Part shown: piece after piece, positions 35,557 to 45,914 of the stretch
Layout: each line of letters begins with the position of its first letter
How positions within the stretch are numbered: position 1 is the stretch's first letter
Assembly: GCA_035578905.1 (NCBI GenBank)
Contig: JAQJVL010000147.1
Span: forward strand, 1,406,906 to 1,470,905
Length of the DNA: 64,000 nucleotides
Source of the DNA: Stictocephala bisonia
Lineage: Eukaryota; Arthropoda; Insecta; Hemiptera; Membracidae
Direction: 5' to 3'
Made by a program: the position numbers and the translations under genes
The notes under the pieces: model-generated
What the model was told of the DNA's origin: nothing
Seen by the model: only the letters and a program-made list of their open reading frames with translations
The model's database searches: none

Positions 35557-35597
<41 letters not shown>
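35557..35597. repeat. Poly(A)/poly(T) run inside the Jockey 3' UTR
   Basis: About 40 A on the + strand, i.e. poly(T) in the element's own sense, so it is not the element's tail; the tail is the T run at 35365-35377. Confidence 0.7.
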
Positions 35598-35598
<1 letters not shown>

Positions 35599-35629
35599 AC
35601 AAATAAGTGTTACATAGAGAGGCTATAAA

Positions 35630-36941
35630 TCAGTCTATCATGTCTTGAGGAAGTCTGGCTTTCAAACGCCTCTGCAAAGTAGGTTCTCCAATGTGAAAGC
35701 TAATAGCTCCTGGAACATTTTCTAAGTTTGCCATGAACTTACGACAACTTCTTTTAATAAAAGCATCAATGGTATCGAGTCCAAATTCTACATGCAGATG
35801 AGAGTTACGTATGTACCATGGACTATCAACTGCAATTCTTAAAACTTTGTTTTGGAAAATTTGAATCTTTTTCAGTTTGCCGGAAGAAATGCACATTCCC
35901 CAAACTGGACAGGCATACATAATTAACGGCCGAAGAATTGTTTTATATATTAAAAATGTACATTCTGGTTTTAAAGATGACTTTCTGTTTATTATAGGAA
36001 ATAAAATGGATAAACGTGCGTATGCTTGAGTGAGTTTGTTGTTTACGTGAAGATTCCAGTTTAATTTTTTATCGAGGTAGACACCTAAGTATTTTATGCC
36101 TTGATCATCAGGGTTCCAAGGAATTGAAGTATTTTCAATAGCAACTTCAGGTGGCAAAATATACTTCCTCAAAGAGAAAACCTTTGTTTCACATTTCAAT
36201 GGATTTAACGATAGTCTCCAGCTGTTAAACCAATCGGTCAGAGATGTAACGCTGAATTGTAAAGAATTTACGGCCTGGTTGATGTCAATGTGCTGGGTAA
36301 TAAGAACCATGTCATCAGCATAAAGAGCGATAGTAGCCTGAGGAAGCACAGGAATATCAGACATGTATAAATTAAAAAGAAGAGGTCCCAGTATTGAGCC
36401 TTGAGGAACACCTGCGCCTATTGGACGAACTTAGGAAAGTGTGCAGTTGAGTTTGACACAAAAAGTCCTATCAGACAGAAACGATTGCAACAAAGCTCTC
36501 AGATACAAAGGAAGTCCAAACTGATACAATTTATATAACAGGCCACCATGCCAAACCTTATCAAATGCACTTGTTATGTCCAAAAATGCTGCCGATGAAT
36601 GAAGCTTCTTCTCAAATCCTCTACATATGATTTCATTGATTCGTAGAAGTTGATGAGATGTAGAATGCCTTGTACGAAATCCAAACTGATAAGGAGGAAT
36701 GATATTAGAAGAATCCAAGTATTTTACAGTCTCTTCTGTATAATTTTTTCAAATAATTTTGATATTGATGAAAGGAGACTGTAACTGGCAGAAAAATGTT
36801 AAGGTTTGTTGGACTTGTGTATAACAATTATTTGAGCAAGTTTCCAGTTTTTGGGAAAGTAACCAACAGAAATACAAGCATTGAAAATAGATGCCAGTAT
36901 TGAAAGTGCTTTGATAGAAAAATTCTTCAAAACTATGTTAG
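35630..36941 (-). pseudogene. Jockey ORF2: RT core and C-terminus
   Basis: - strand from the inversion junction: NIVLKNFSIKALSILASIFN, FPKNWKLAQIIVIHK; a stop; then QFGFRTRHSTSHQLLRI, AAFLDITSAFDKVWH, a break near 36430, then IALYADDMVLI (intact YADD), YLGVYLDKKLNWNLHVN and LIYKTILRPLIMYACPVWG. Ends LPQDMID-stop at 35630. Confidence 0.88.
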
Positions 36942-36974
36942 GTACCTAATCTCTCACAACTATCCGGTTCTCAC

Positions 36975-37662
36975 TAAATAGATTATTTAACAAGGAAAAA
37001 ATTCCATTCTCTATTTGTGCAGTCTCGTTAGAAAACAATGAATCTGGAAAAGCTATATTTGAATTAAATAGACTGTGCTACTCTGTTGTTCATGTTGAGT
37101 CTAAAAGGAAGCCTACAAATGTGCCCCAGTGTACTCGATGTCAACGTTATGGTCACACGAAAAATTTTTGCAAGCTCGATCCCAGATGTGTGAAGTGTAC
37201 TGGCCAATATCTCTACTCTGCTTGTCCGAAGAAGAAGACCGACCCCCCTGTATGTGTAAACTGTGGGGAGAATCATTCGGCCAATTTCAAAGGCTGTAAA
37301 TACTATAAAGATATACAGCAAAAGACTAAAAGCAATGTTACTGGACTCACTCATCTACTAGGAGCACTGATGAAAAGTGCAGTACCGAAAACACTGGAAT
37401 TGGAATAAAACCCTCACAAGCCCGCCCTCAAGCAACTTCCAAGTCATACGCTCAAGCAACTAAGAAGACGTCAACAAATTTGCATCACCAAACTGATTTC
37501 CGTGTTTTTAATAACGACACTACTGAAACTGCAGCTAACGAGGTACTTGAGAGTGGCTCTAATATAGAACAACTAATATTAGATCTAGTTAAGTCAGCCA
37601 TGCCTATCATTAAAAAGATTATATCTAATGTTATTACTTCACTGTTCAAAAATGCACCCTAG
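36975..37662 (+). pseudogene. Jockey ORF1 C-terminal half with CCHC knuckles
   Basis: Reads LFNKEKIPFSICAVSLENNE, LNRLCYSVVHVES, then CTRCQRYGHTKNFC, CVKCTGQYLYSACPK and CVNCGENHSANFKGC, three CCHC-type knuckles (the second with Y-S for H). A frameshift near 37405 precedes the C-terminus, which stops with TAG at 37660-37662. The stop overlaps the likely ORF2 ATG at 37652. Confidence 0.85.
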
Positions 37663-39028
37663 AACATGCATCATACAAAACTTAACAATCCTAAACTGGA
37701 ATGCTGATGGCCTAAAGAGAAAGAAGAATATTTTTTCAGAGTTCATGGTTCGGCATAACGTTGATGTCGCCTGCATCACTGAGACGCACTTTGTAATAAA
37801 TGAGCCCTTTAAAATCCCTGGATACTTTATTTATAGAGAAGACAGGAATGCACCCAATGCTTCTGGAGGAGTGGCAATTTTTATAAAAAGAAACCTTAAT
37901 CATCACAATATACTGTTGCCAAATCTTATTTCAGCTGAAGCTGTTGGTATCAAAATTAATTTGCAAAATGACCAGTCTTGTAATGTTATTTCTGTGTACA
38001 AATCACCCAATCGACGTTTTCACCAACAAGATCTTTTAAATCTAAGTCCAACTCTTATCTTAGGAGATTTAAATTGTAAACATCAATTTTGGGGTTGTAG
38101 GGTAACTAACCCGAATGGGGTTCGCTTGTTACGTGCTATGAATGAAACCAATATAAATATTTCAGCTCCGTCTGAACCCACTCATTACCCTTGGCAAAAC
38201 AATTTCCATCCCGATATATTGGACATTACTCTTCATAAAAACTTTGGAGCTCCTATTCTACAACAAGTAATCAGCGAACTTGATTCTGACCATCTCCCTA
38301 TTATTGTAAGTTTTTTCATACAACGAATATTTTCTCCGCAAATTCCCAGACTGATAAACGGTCCAGTCGATTGGGATACCTTCTGTGCAGAATTCGACAA
38401 TCGCATGAAAGTTCCAACGGACTTATATTCAGTAAATGGCATTGACAGAGCAGTTCAAGACTTTACAGAGTGTTTACAAATATCAGTAAAAAATGCAACT
38501 ATCCGGACTTTTCCCCCTACACGAAACACTTTTCTTCATCCTCCCATGAGAATTATGCAATTAATTAGATATAAAAATAGAGTGAGACGTCAGTGGCAGA
38601 GATACAGGTACCCTCACTTAAAGATGCAGCTAAATGAACTACCTAATTCGTAAAGTGCGTAGCGAACTTGATAAATATAGGATTAATTCTTACAAACTTT
38701 ACGTTTCTGATATTGATCCTGGTGATTCTAATATGTGGAAAGCAACAAAGAGGCTTTTACAATCACTGACAATTGTGCCTGCACTAAAACAAAATAATTT
38801 TACTTTTGAAAGTGATTCCGAAAAAAGTAATGTGTTTGCTGATTTTTTTGAGAATGCATTCATTCCTAATGTTGTTCATGATTTTGAAACTAACAGAAAT
38901 GTTGAGGATTTTTTGTCCACAACCCCTAGCAGTGCAGAGCAGCCTGTGAAATTTACCTCACCCTCGGAAATTAAAAATATTATTAAAAATCTCCCCAACA
39001 GAAAATCTCCAGGGCATGACTTGGTACC
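37652..39028 (+). pseudogene. Jockey ORF2: AP endonuclease and start of RT
   Basis: Endonuclease motifs in order: ILNWNADGLKRKK, CITETHF, ASGGVAIFIKRN, TLILGDLNCKHQFWGC, PDILDITLH, ELDSDHLPII (catalytic Asp-His). A frame change near 38640 leads into MWKATKRLL, VFADFFENAF and IIKNLPNRKSPGHDL, the start of Jockey RT, cut at GGTACC. The endonuclease nicks target DNA for target-primed reverse transcription. Confidence 0.88.
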
Positions 39029-39651
39029 GGTAACTCATCCTGAATTTCCTCTGGAGAAAGAGAGCAGGGAACGTTTTTAATTACGACTTCTAATTTTCTG
39101 TCTATTTTTGTCTGAAACGTATGGTATTTAACATTTGATTCGTCGTAAAATTGTGTCAGTTTTCTAAAATCATCTATGGTCAGAAGATTAATTTTCAAAG
39201 ATGAGCCTTTGACTTCAGTGGTAAACTAACAAGTAATTACCCTTTTAATATCTTTGACAATTTCCTGATGATTGTTAACATCGTGGACAAAAATAGGTGG
39301 AGGTTTAACAATTTTATGCAATTCACTTGTAGCAGTTACATCAGCCATCTCATTTTCATCATTATTAGCAATAGAGTAGTTGTGGTCTGATAGTGGATTA
39401 AATTTGTTTTTATCACACAGCTGATTAGTATCTAAGACATACCTTTTAGGCTGTAGATTTACACAATTGTTGACTGTTTTTCTTTTTGGTGGTCTTAAGA
39501 AATCTTGATCAATGTTTTCATTTGATTCTGTAGTGTTGGGCGTTAAATCACATGATTTAGGCTTGTTGACAGAAGATTGGGAAGGGAAAATAAACACTGG
39601 CTTAGCCATTATTGTTTTTTGGTTATGCTTAGGTAAGCAATGTTTAAACAA
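39028..39651 (-). pseudogene. Jockey ORF1 (gag-like), N-terminal half
   Basis: Probable start MAKPVFIFPSQSS near 39609; contains FLRPPKRKTVN, then PPIFVHDVNNHQEIVKDIKR and, after a frame change near 39226, INLLTIDDFRKLTQFYDE, HTFQTK and VVIKNVPCSLSPEEI. This is the Jockey gag region preceding the zinc knuckles, which are found at 37121 on the other strand. Confidence 0.8.
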
Positions 39652-39744
39652 AGACCCCTTCTATGTTGAAGATGGAGCTGTATTGGTTTTCTGTATATAA
39701 TTTTTTAAATAAAACAATTTAAACCAATAAAAACTTTTTAATAG

Positions 39745-39782
39745 TGAGGCCTTTCGATAGCAAGGCTATCATCGTCAGACAC
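39745..39782 (-). ncRNA. Candidate hammerhead-ribozyme core in a Penelope-like tail
   Basis: The - strand reads CTGACGA, T, GATAGC, CTT, GCTATC, GAAA, GGCC: the CUGANGA and GAAA core joined by a perfect 6-bp helix II, with the extra U I recall in Penelope-like elements. Penelope-like elements carry hammerheads in their terminal repeats (established). I could not establish the helix III/I cleavage side, so activity is unproven. 39800-40265 beyond it shows nothing clear. Confidence 0.45.
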
Positions 39783-40389
39783 ATCACAAATAACTGGGTG
39801 AAATCAACACAAAAACACAAAATAGGTATTCAATATCACTAATATTGCAATTAATAACAAAAAATAAACTTTTAACACAATTAAAACTCTAAAAAACCGA
39901 GCGCGAAAAATAGTTAACTATTACACTTATAACGCATCAGCTGATCTGATATTTTAATACTTGTCGGTTGAATACTAAATAATGATTTAATTTAATCGGC
40001 CTAGGCTTGATTCGTTGATGTTGACAATATAAATGACAACAATCTTACATTAAAACATTTTGTTGTTCCTTCAAAGAAACAGTCAAAGAGCGTGGTAATA
40101 TATTTTTTTGCCATCATATATTTTTGCCGGAACGGGTTGTTATGTGTTGTACAGAAGATGTATATCTGGTAATTTGACACTCTTTCTTTCATGATTAACA
40201 CATGGAGCATTAGTTTTAGTTTAGTTTTTAATTGACGTTTGTAATGCAATGTAATGTTGTCTACTTCAAATAAACATATTTGAATTTGAATAATTTCGAA
40301 TGGCGTATCTACTGGGTTGGTGTCTTCCAGCTATATAGAGTTAAGAGTAATACTGTAACAAGCCTAACTGATGATAATAATATAGATCT

Positions 40390-40956
40390 ACCGCAAAAGA
40401 ATGTTCAACGTGTTTTGCTAGTAAGTGACTCACATGGACGGTGTTTATGTGATAAATTGAATTTATTAGTGAAACCTGTAGTTAAGACTGAATCTGTATT
40501 GTTACCTGGTAGAACATTCGAATGTGTAATGGAGGGCAGCAACCTCAGTAGTCGTAAACTCACAAAACAGGATTATGTTGTCATCTTGGCTAGTACAAAC
40601 AATGTTCCTGACCACTGTGATGGGCTGCACGTATCTCTCGACCGGGCACTTTAAGGCCTGTTTGAGGCCAATGTTATTGTATTGGGGATTCCCAATAGAT
40701 TTGATGCTCCAAACTTAAATGATGTGTAGGTGGCGTTAACCGGTTGGGCATGATGATAACTTCTTGCATGGTTGGGGGCCATGATCATGCAAGCTTTGTT
40801 CCCCTTGAGTCGATCCCAAGGCGTTTCTACACGAGATATGGGCTTCATTTTAACGAACTCGGGAAACGGAGGGTTGCGGAATTTATAGTTAATGCTCTGC
40901 CTTACATCTTCTTACATCTTACATATCCTCTTCTTCTCCATAATCATGAAGATTAG
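40390..40956 (+). pseudogene. Outer element ORF1, SGNH/esterase-like domain
   Basis: Reads VQRVLLVSDSHGRCLCDKL (SGNH block I: the GDSH-type Ser), DYVVILASTNNVPDH (block III, Asn) and, after a stop near 40654, FYTRYGLHFNELGKRRVAEF (block V, with His). ORF1 esterase-like domains of this type are known in CR1-group elements; lipid or RNP roles have been suggested. Confidence 0.75.
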
Positions 40957-41110
40957 GGAATCGTCAAAATTTCTTCATTAAGGCCTAGGATCAGCTAAGT
41001 CTTAGTGAGTAAGTTAAAAATTAATAGTGCCATGTTCATCATAGTACTCAGTCAGCCTATAGTAGGGTCTATTCAGTAAGTAAAGTTTTAGTTTTTTTTT
41101 AAAGGCTTGG

Positions 41111-43948
41111 TTAATTAATTTCCTTTAGATTTGTAGGTAAGAGATTTGTAGGTAATTTAGTCCCTATATAACTGGGGGTTTTACTTGTATTTTTAAGCCT
41201 ATGTTGCGGTAAGTTAAGGTTTGTTTTATTTCTTAAGTTGTGGCTATGTAGTTCAGCTCGATTTTTGGGTGGGTTTAATTTGATCAAGATGATGGTTTCC
41301 AGAATGTAGAGGGATGTGACAGTGAGAATCCTGTTTTCTTTAAAGAATGGTTTGCAGGGTTCTCTGTAATCCAGACCATTTATGAGTCTTATGGCTCTCT
41401 TTTGCAGGATTAGGATTTTTTCCAGGTCATGTTCACTGGCTGCTCCCCATGCCACAATTCCAAATTTCAAGTGAGAAGCAAATAGGGCGTGGTAGGCAAT
41501 GAGGCTGGTTTCTTTGTTTGTGAGTTGAGAGATTCTTCTAATGGCGTACAAGATTGATGATAGTTTGCCATGTAGTTTTTCTATGTGGGCGTGCTAGTTT
41601 AGATGTTCATCAACAGTAACTCCCAAAAATTTTGTGGTGTGGACTGTGGTCAGTGTGGTATTTGAGTCATCATTATTTTTGTTGCAGTTGAAATTTAAAA
41701 GCAGGGTTTTGGACTTATTGATTTGTAGTTTAAGACTATTACAGATGTCTGTTGCCGTATTTAGTGCAGATTCTATTTTCAGGGTTTTGTCTTCTATGGG
41801 GTCAGTTTTTACAATGATAGTGGTATCGTCCGCAAACATGACACACTCTAGGGAGTTGTTTAGTTGATTTGGAAATGAGTTAATGTAGACTAGGAACAGA
41901 AGGGGCCACAGTACTGAGCCTTGCGGGACACCCTGTGTGATTTCACGTGGTGACGATTGTGTTTTAAATTCCCTGCAATTTTTGAAATGAGTGATTTCAA
42001 CTAGTTGAGTTCTTGAGGTCATGTAGTTATTGAGCCAATTTAATGCACTGTCAGTGATCCCTATGGTTTGTAATTTGTGTAGCAAGATTTTGGGGTCTAG
42101 ACTATCAAAGGCCTTCTGTAAGTCCAGAAAAATGCCCGAAGTGTACATTCTTTTTTCCCACGAAGCACAAATAGAGTCGCAGAGCTGTGAGAGAGCGGTA
42201 TCGATGGATTTTCCCTTTCTAAAGCCATGTTGTTGAGGTGTTAGGAGTTTATTTGTTTCTAGGTAAGTTATGAGTTGGAGGTAGATGGCCTTTTCTAGGT
42301 ATTTAGAAACTGTGGGCAGGACGGAGATGGGTCGATAGTTCTCAGGTAGGGTCTTGTCTCCTTTCTTGAATTTAGGATAAACCATAGCAGTTTTCATTTT
42401 GCTGGGCACTGTTGAACATTGTATAGAGCAGTTTATGATGTCAAGCAGAGGGTTAATAGTTTCGTCCTTACAATGTTTTAGAATTCTATTTGAAATCCCA
42501 TCCATACCGCAAGAGTTTTTTGGCTTTAGCGAGAGGAAAATGCTCTCCAATTCCTGAAGGGTTATTGGGTTGAACGATGATAGTTTCACTTGTGGGTTTA
42601 TAGACTCTTGAAGTTCCCTAGAGCCTAGGGCTGGTTCAGATTGCATTTTAAACTGTCCACTTTGTATGAAGGTTTTGTTGAAAATATTACTAATGTGGTA
42701 TGGGTTAGTTATTATTTGTTCATTTCTAATCAGTTCAATGTTGTCCAGTTTGTAGTCTATTGCATTTCTTTCACGGTTTATTGTGTTCCAGATCTCTTTT
42801 GTTCTGTCAGTGGCATTTTCTATTTTTTGTTCTATGGATTTTGTTCGCTGATTTTTAATTTTGAGGTCGTAGTTCCTTTTGGCATTGATGTATTCCAGTT
42901 TATCTTGCTGTAATCCACTTTTAATATATTTATCGTTCATTTGCTCAGTTAAAATTTTCAGCTGAATTGTTTCCTGGTCCCAGAAGATAGGCTTCCTTTT
43001 ACTAAATTTTTTTGTGGTAATTGGCATGGTGTTTTCAATCTCCTCCCGTAGTATCCTCACAAATTCCTCATATTTGTCCTCCACTGACTTTGCCATAAAG
43101 ACCGGATTCCAGTCAACGCCTGCTAGTCTGGTTTTGAGATTATTGAGTTTTGCTGTTGTAATAACTCTGGTTTTCTTAGTGAGTGTTTCAGCCTGTTTGC
43201 AAGTGAAGTCTGTGAGCCGACAGCTCACACCAAGGTGGTCTGATATAAGGTTTGAGTGTATTTTCGTGACGACGGTGTCAGGTAACAAATCCGTGTAGCA
43301 GCAGTCAATGCAGGTCGCAGAAACGGCTGTCACCCTGGTGGGAGGCAGGTCAAGGACTCTGACTTGAAATTGAGCCAGCAAGTGGTGTACTCTTTTAACG
43401 TTTGGGTCCGTAGTGTTGTGGTTGTTGAGATTCACATCCCCCATTATCAGGCACTTGTTTCGGTTTGATGAAAATTTGTGAAGAAATTTGTGTAGGTTTT
43501 GGAAGAAAATTTCCAGATCTGAAGCAGGTGGGTGGTATAGGCCAACAATGAAAAGGTTGATTTTTCCCACATCTAGTTTTAGGCAAGAAATTTCAAAGTT
43601 AAGTTCAATGTTCAGGTCAGAAGTATCTATTGCTTTGTACTGTATAGGAATTGTTTCTCTTGCATATATAGCAACCCCTCCCCACCTATGTTGATGTCTA
43701 GAGAAATTTGCAGCTAGCCTAAAACCTTGAATATTTGTTAGGTTGAGATTTTCTTCAGTTAGCCCATGTTCCGTAACAATAAAAATGTCGGGGTTTATCT
43801 GACAGAGTTCAATCTGAAGTTTGTCAAGTTTGTTCTGTAAATCTCTTTGGATATTAAGCTGGAAAACATTTAGATGCTGCTTACTATTGTTGTGCTTTAG
43901 TTTTTGTTTAATAGTGTTGTTATTTGGTGGGTAGGGTCTATTTGTTTG
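41111..43948 (-). CDS. Inner element ORF2, endonuclease-RT, with one internal TAG
   Basis: Directly in frame after the ORF1 TAG. Endonuclease: HLNVFQLNIQRDLQNK, PDIFIVTEHGLTEEN, WGGVAIYARE, KCLIMGDVNLNNHN, CIDCCYTDL, SNLISDHLGVSC. RT: MVYPKFKKGDKTLPENYRPI, QQHGFRKGKSIDTALSQL, GIFLDLQKAFDSLDP, GVPQGSVLWPLLFLVYINS, VMFADDTTIIVK (intact catalytic Asp-Asp), TKFLGVTVDEHLN. TAG at 41594 stands where relatives have Trp (LNW..HIEKL), a one-base change from TGG; the frame then continues through LIAYHALFASHLKFGIVAWG to a normal end at 41111. Otherwise open throughout, so a recent insertion. Confidence 0.85.
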
Positions 43949-44890
43949 CTATATTGGGATTGTTATATTTGTTTCTTTATTTATAGGCCTATGTTTGGTT
44001 GTGTGTTGATTTTCATGTGGAGTGTTAACCTGATCTATATTGTTCTTGGGTCCAGCTTGGTTTTCAATTGTTAAGTCCGTGGAAATCGGTGTGTCTTGAT
44101 CCTCTGGCATAGGCCCAGAGCTGTCTCGTTTGTGGTTTTTATTTATCTCATTCGTACCCCTTGTACTCACTCCCTCAAGTTCTGCAGCCTTAGCAATGAT
44201 GTCCGCCAATAGATGGGCGCCTTTCTTGTTTGGATGTATTCCATCAAGTCCATAGCAATCATCAGTTATTTCGTCTATTGTATTAATAAATGTTAGGCCT
44301 AGCTGATCGCACATGAATTTCAAGGCATCGTTGTTATCCTTGACATGTTTGTCTCTCAAGTCCCTACGGTAAAGGATGCTGTTTATATACCATTTGGTAT
44401 TCTTATAATATTTTTGTGCTGCATATAAAGTCAGCCAGATAGGTCTCATTACGTGGTTAGGTGTCTTTGCTGTGCTAAGATTATTTGAACCAATATTGAT
44501 AATTACCTTTTTTGGTACCTCCCTTGCGTTGCTAATATAACGACTGAAGTACCTAATTTTTGCCCCAGGGATCACTTGAGCTGTTACATTTAGGCCTTTT
44601 TCATTTTTCATAATGCTCGCTGCTCCTCTCACAATTGAGTCACTGATGATGAGGGCTTCAGGTTTGTTTGTATTGCTAGACCCAGACGAATCATTTCCAG
44701 GCTTGTCATTTTTCAGATGTTGTCGGTCTTTTTCAGATGCTGTTGTCGGCTTATGGTGTGTTCTGGCAGAGGAGGATGTAGGTCTTCCTATGGATTCTGT
44801 ATTACAGTCAGACTCAGTAGTTTCAGCCTCCGTAAGGTGCAGGTCTATATCTTCAGAAGCGGGGCTCCTATACACCTGCTCCTGCCACAC
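43949..44890 (-). CDS. Inner element ORF1, SGNH/esterase-like protein (313 aa)
   Basis: A low-complexity, charged N-terminus (~75 residues), then KPEALIISDSIVRGAASIMK (block I Ser), KVIINIGSNNLS (block III Asn), NDALKFMCDQLGL and DDCYGLDGIHPNKKGAHLLA (block V Asp-x-x-His), then a polar tail to ..NITIPI-TAG. The first codon used is GTG (VWQEQ); an upstream in-frame TAA lies near 44918, so a natural ATG is not visible and the 5' end may be missing. The domain probably acts with the element RNP. Confidence 0.8.
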   Translation of the reverse strand: MWQEQVYRSPASEDIDLHLTEAETTESDCNTESIGRPTSSSARTHHKPTTASEKDRQHLKNDKPGNDSSGSSNTNKPEALIISDSIVRGAASIMKNEKGLNVTAQVIPGAKIRYFSRYISNAREVPKKVIINIGSNNLSTAKTPNHVMRPIWLTLYAAQKYYKNTKWYINSILYRRDLRDKHVKDNNDALKFMCDQLGLTFINTIDEITDDCYGLDGIHPNKKGAHLLADIIAKAAELEGVSTRGTNEINKNHKRDSSGPMPEDQDTPISTDLTIENQAGPKNNIDQVNTPHENQHTTKHRPINKETNITIPI

Positions 44891-45109
44891 TTTTTGGGGA
44901 AAATTAATTCTTTATCTCTAGAGCGTAGGTTACGAGGGAGCTCTCACAAAGGCGTTAGGCTTAGACCTCTGGAAACAAAAATGGAACAAGGCACTGGAGA
45001 AGATCGAATGTTCAGAACCCGAATAGTACCCACAATTATAACTTTGAATCGAAAACGTAAGCTAATTCCGAAATTAAACATATTTTTTTAGACCGAGGCA
45101 GGTTAAAAA

Positions 45110-45890
45110 ATCTGAGGGGATGACACCAGGTATTTCTTCAGATGTACCGGTAGGTGTTAGTAATGAGAAGGGGAATTTCACTATTTTCCACTAGAAAATC
45201 TCTGGGATTTGAACTAATAAAGACCTTCTAGAAATACACCTGTAGAGTAATCGCCCTGATGTAATTTGCTTATCTGAGCACAATCTATCGGAATTGCAAT
45301 TTGAGTCTTTCTCTCTTTTAGATTATGAGAGCGTGCCGACTTTTTGTTGCAAATCTCGGCAAAAGGGTGGAATATGCATCCTGGCAAGGAGTGGTGTTGT
45401 TTATGAACGCATTGATGTGTCTCAGCTTTGTTCAGAGAGTTCTTGGTAATTATCTGCTGTAAATATCCAGCTTTGTATGGTGAGAGTATTATGATTATCG
45501 CTGTTTACAGAATTCCTGGACATAACTGTGAAGAATTCTTCCGCTTGATTGGTGAGTGTCTTGATAGAGTAGCTCGACGAAGTCATAAACTTATTATCAT
45601 TGGAGACTTCAATATACCTGTAGATGTGTTGAGTGATTAAATTTCCAGCAGACATTTCATTCATATCATGAAAACCTTTGGACTAAGACATACAATGACA
45701 TCTTACGCCAGGAAGTTTAAGGGCTCAAGAACTGCAATTGATAACATCTTTACAAACATTGATTCTAGTTTGATAAGGAGCAACGTGGTTGTAACTGCAT
45801 TGTCAGATCATCATGGTCAAGAAGCTGTGATCCAACTCTCAGCTAGGTCCACACCTGTTCCTAGGTTTATATTGGCCCGAAGGATAACAT
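45110..45890 (+). pseudogene. Outer element ORF2, endonuclease
   Basis: PDVICLSEHNLSE, KGGICILARSG, IIAVYRIPGHN, HKLIIIGDFNIPV, TAIDNIFTN and ALSDHHGQEA: the AP-endonuclease series with catalytic Glu, Asp-Asn and Asp-His, in several broken frames. Confidence 0.8.
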
Positions 45891-45914
45891 CTAAACAATG
45901 AGTCATGGAGTAGA

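Larger units (their letters stand above)
35365..39715 (-). mobile_element. Jockey element, near full length, with inverted middle
   Basis: Three blocks. (1) 39028-39715, - strand: ORF1 N-terminal half. (2) 36941-39028, + strand: ORF1 zinc knuckles, ORF2 endonuclease, start of RT. (3) 35365-36946, - strand: remaining RT, 3' UTR with AATAAAAGTGT and poly(A) (T run 35365-35377). Both junctions are GGTACC (36941-36946 and 39023-39028). Turning block 2 back restores the normal Jockey order; at the RT junction the frame reads ..GHDLVPNIVLKN without a break. So one element inverted internally, not three insertions. Several frameshifts mean it is not active. Confidence 0.88.
41085..44925 (-). mobile_element. 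Nearly intact SGNH-EN-RT non-LTR retrotransposon (inner element)
   Basis: One - strand reading frame runs from about 44890 to 41111, 1,260 codons, broken only by TAG at 43949-43951 and TAG at 41594-41596. Order: linker, SGNH ORF1, TAG, AP endonuclease, RT, thumb, TAG, C-terminal tail. A short A run (T at 41091-41100) may mark the 3' end. It is inserted in the opposite orientation inside the outer element. The 5' end is close to the first ORF1 codons seen, so it may be slightly 5'-truncated. I found no clear target-site duplication. Confidence 0.85.

Noticed and set aside
35557..35597. Long A run as the tail of the Jockey element
   Set aside because: It has the wrong strand for the RT frame beside it; the element's own tail is the T run at 35365-35377, next to an AATAAA on the - strand.
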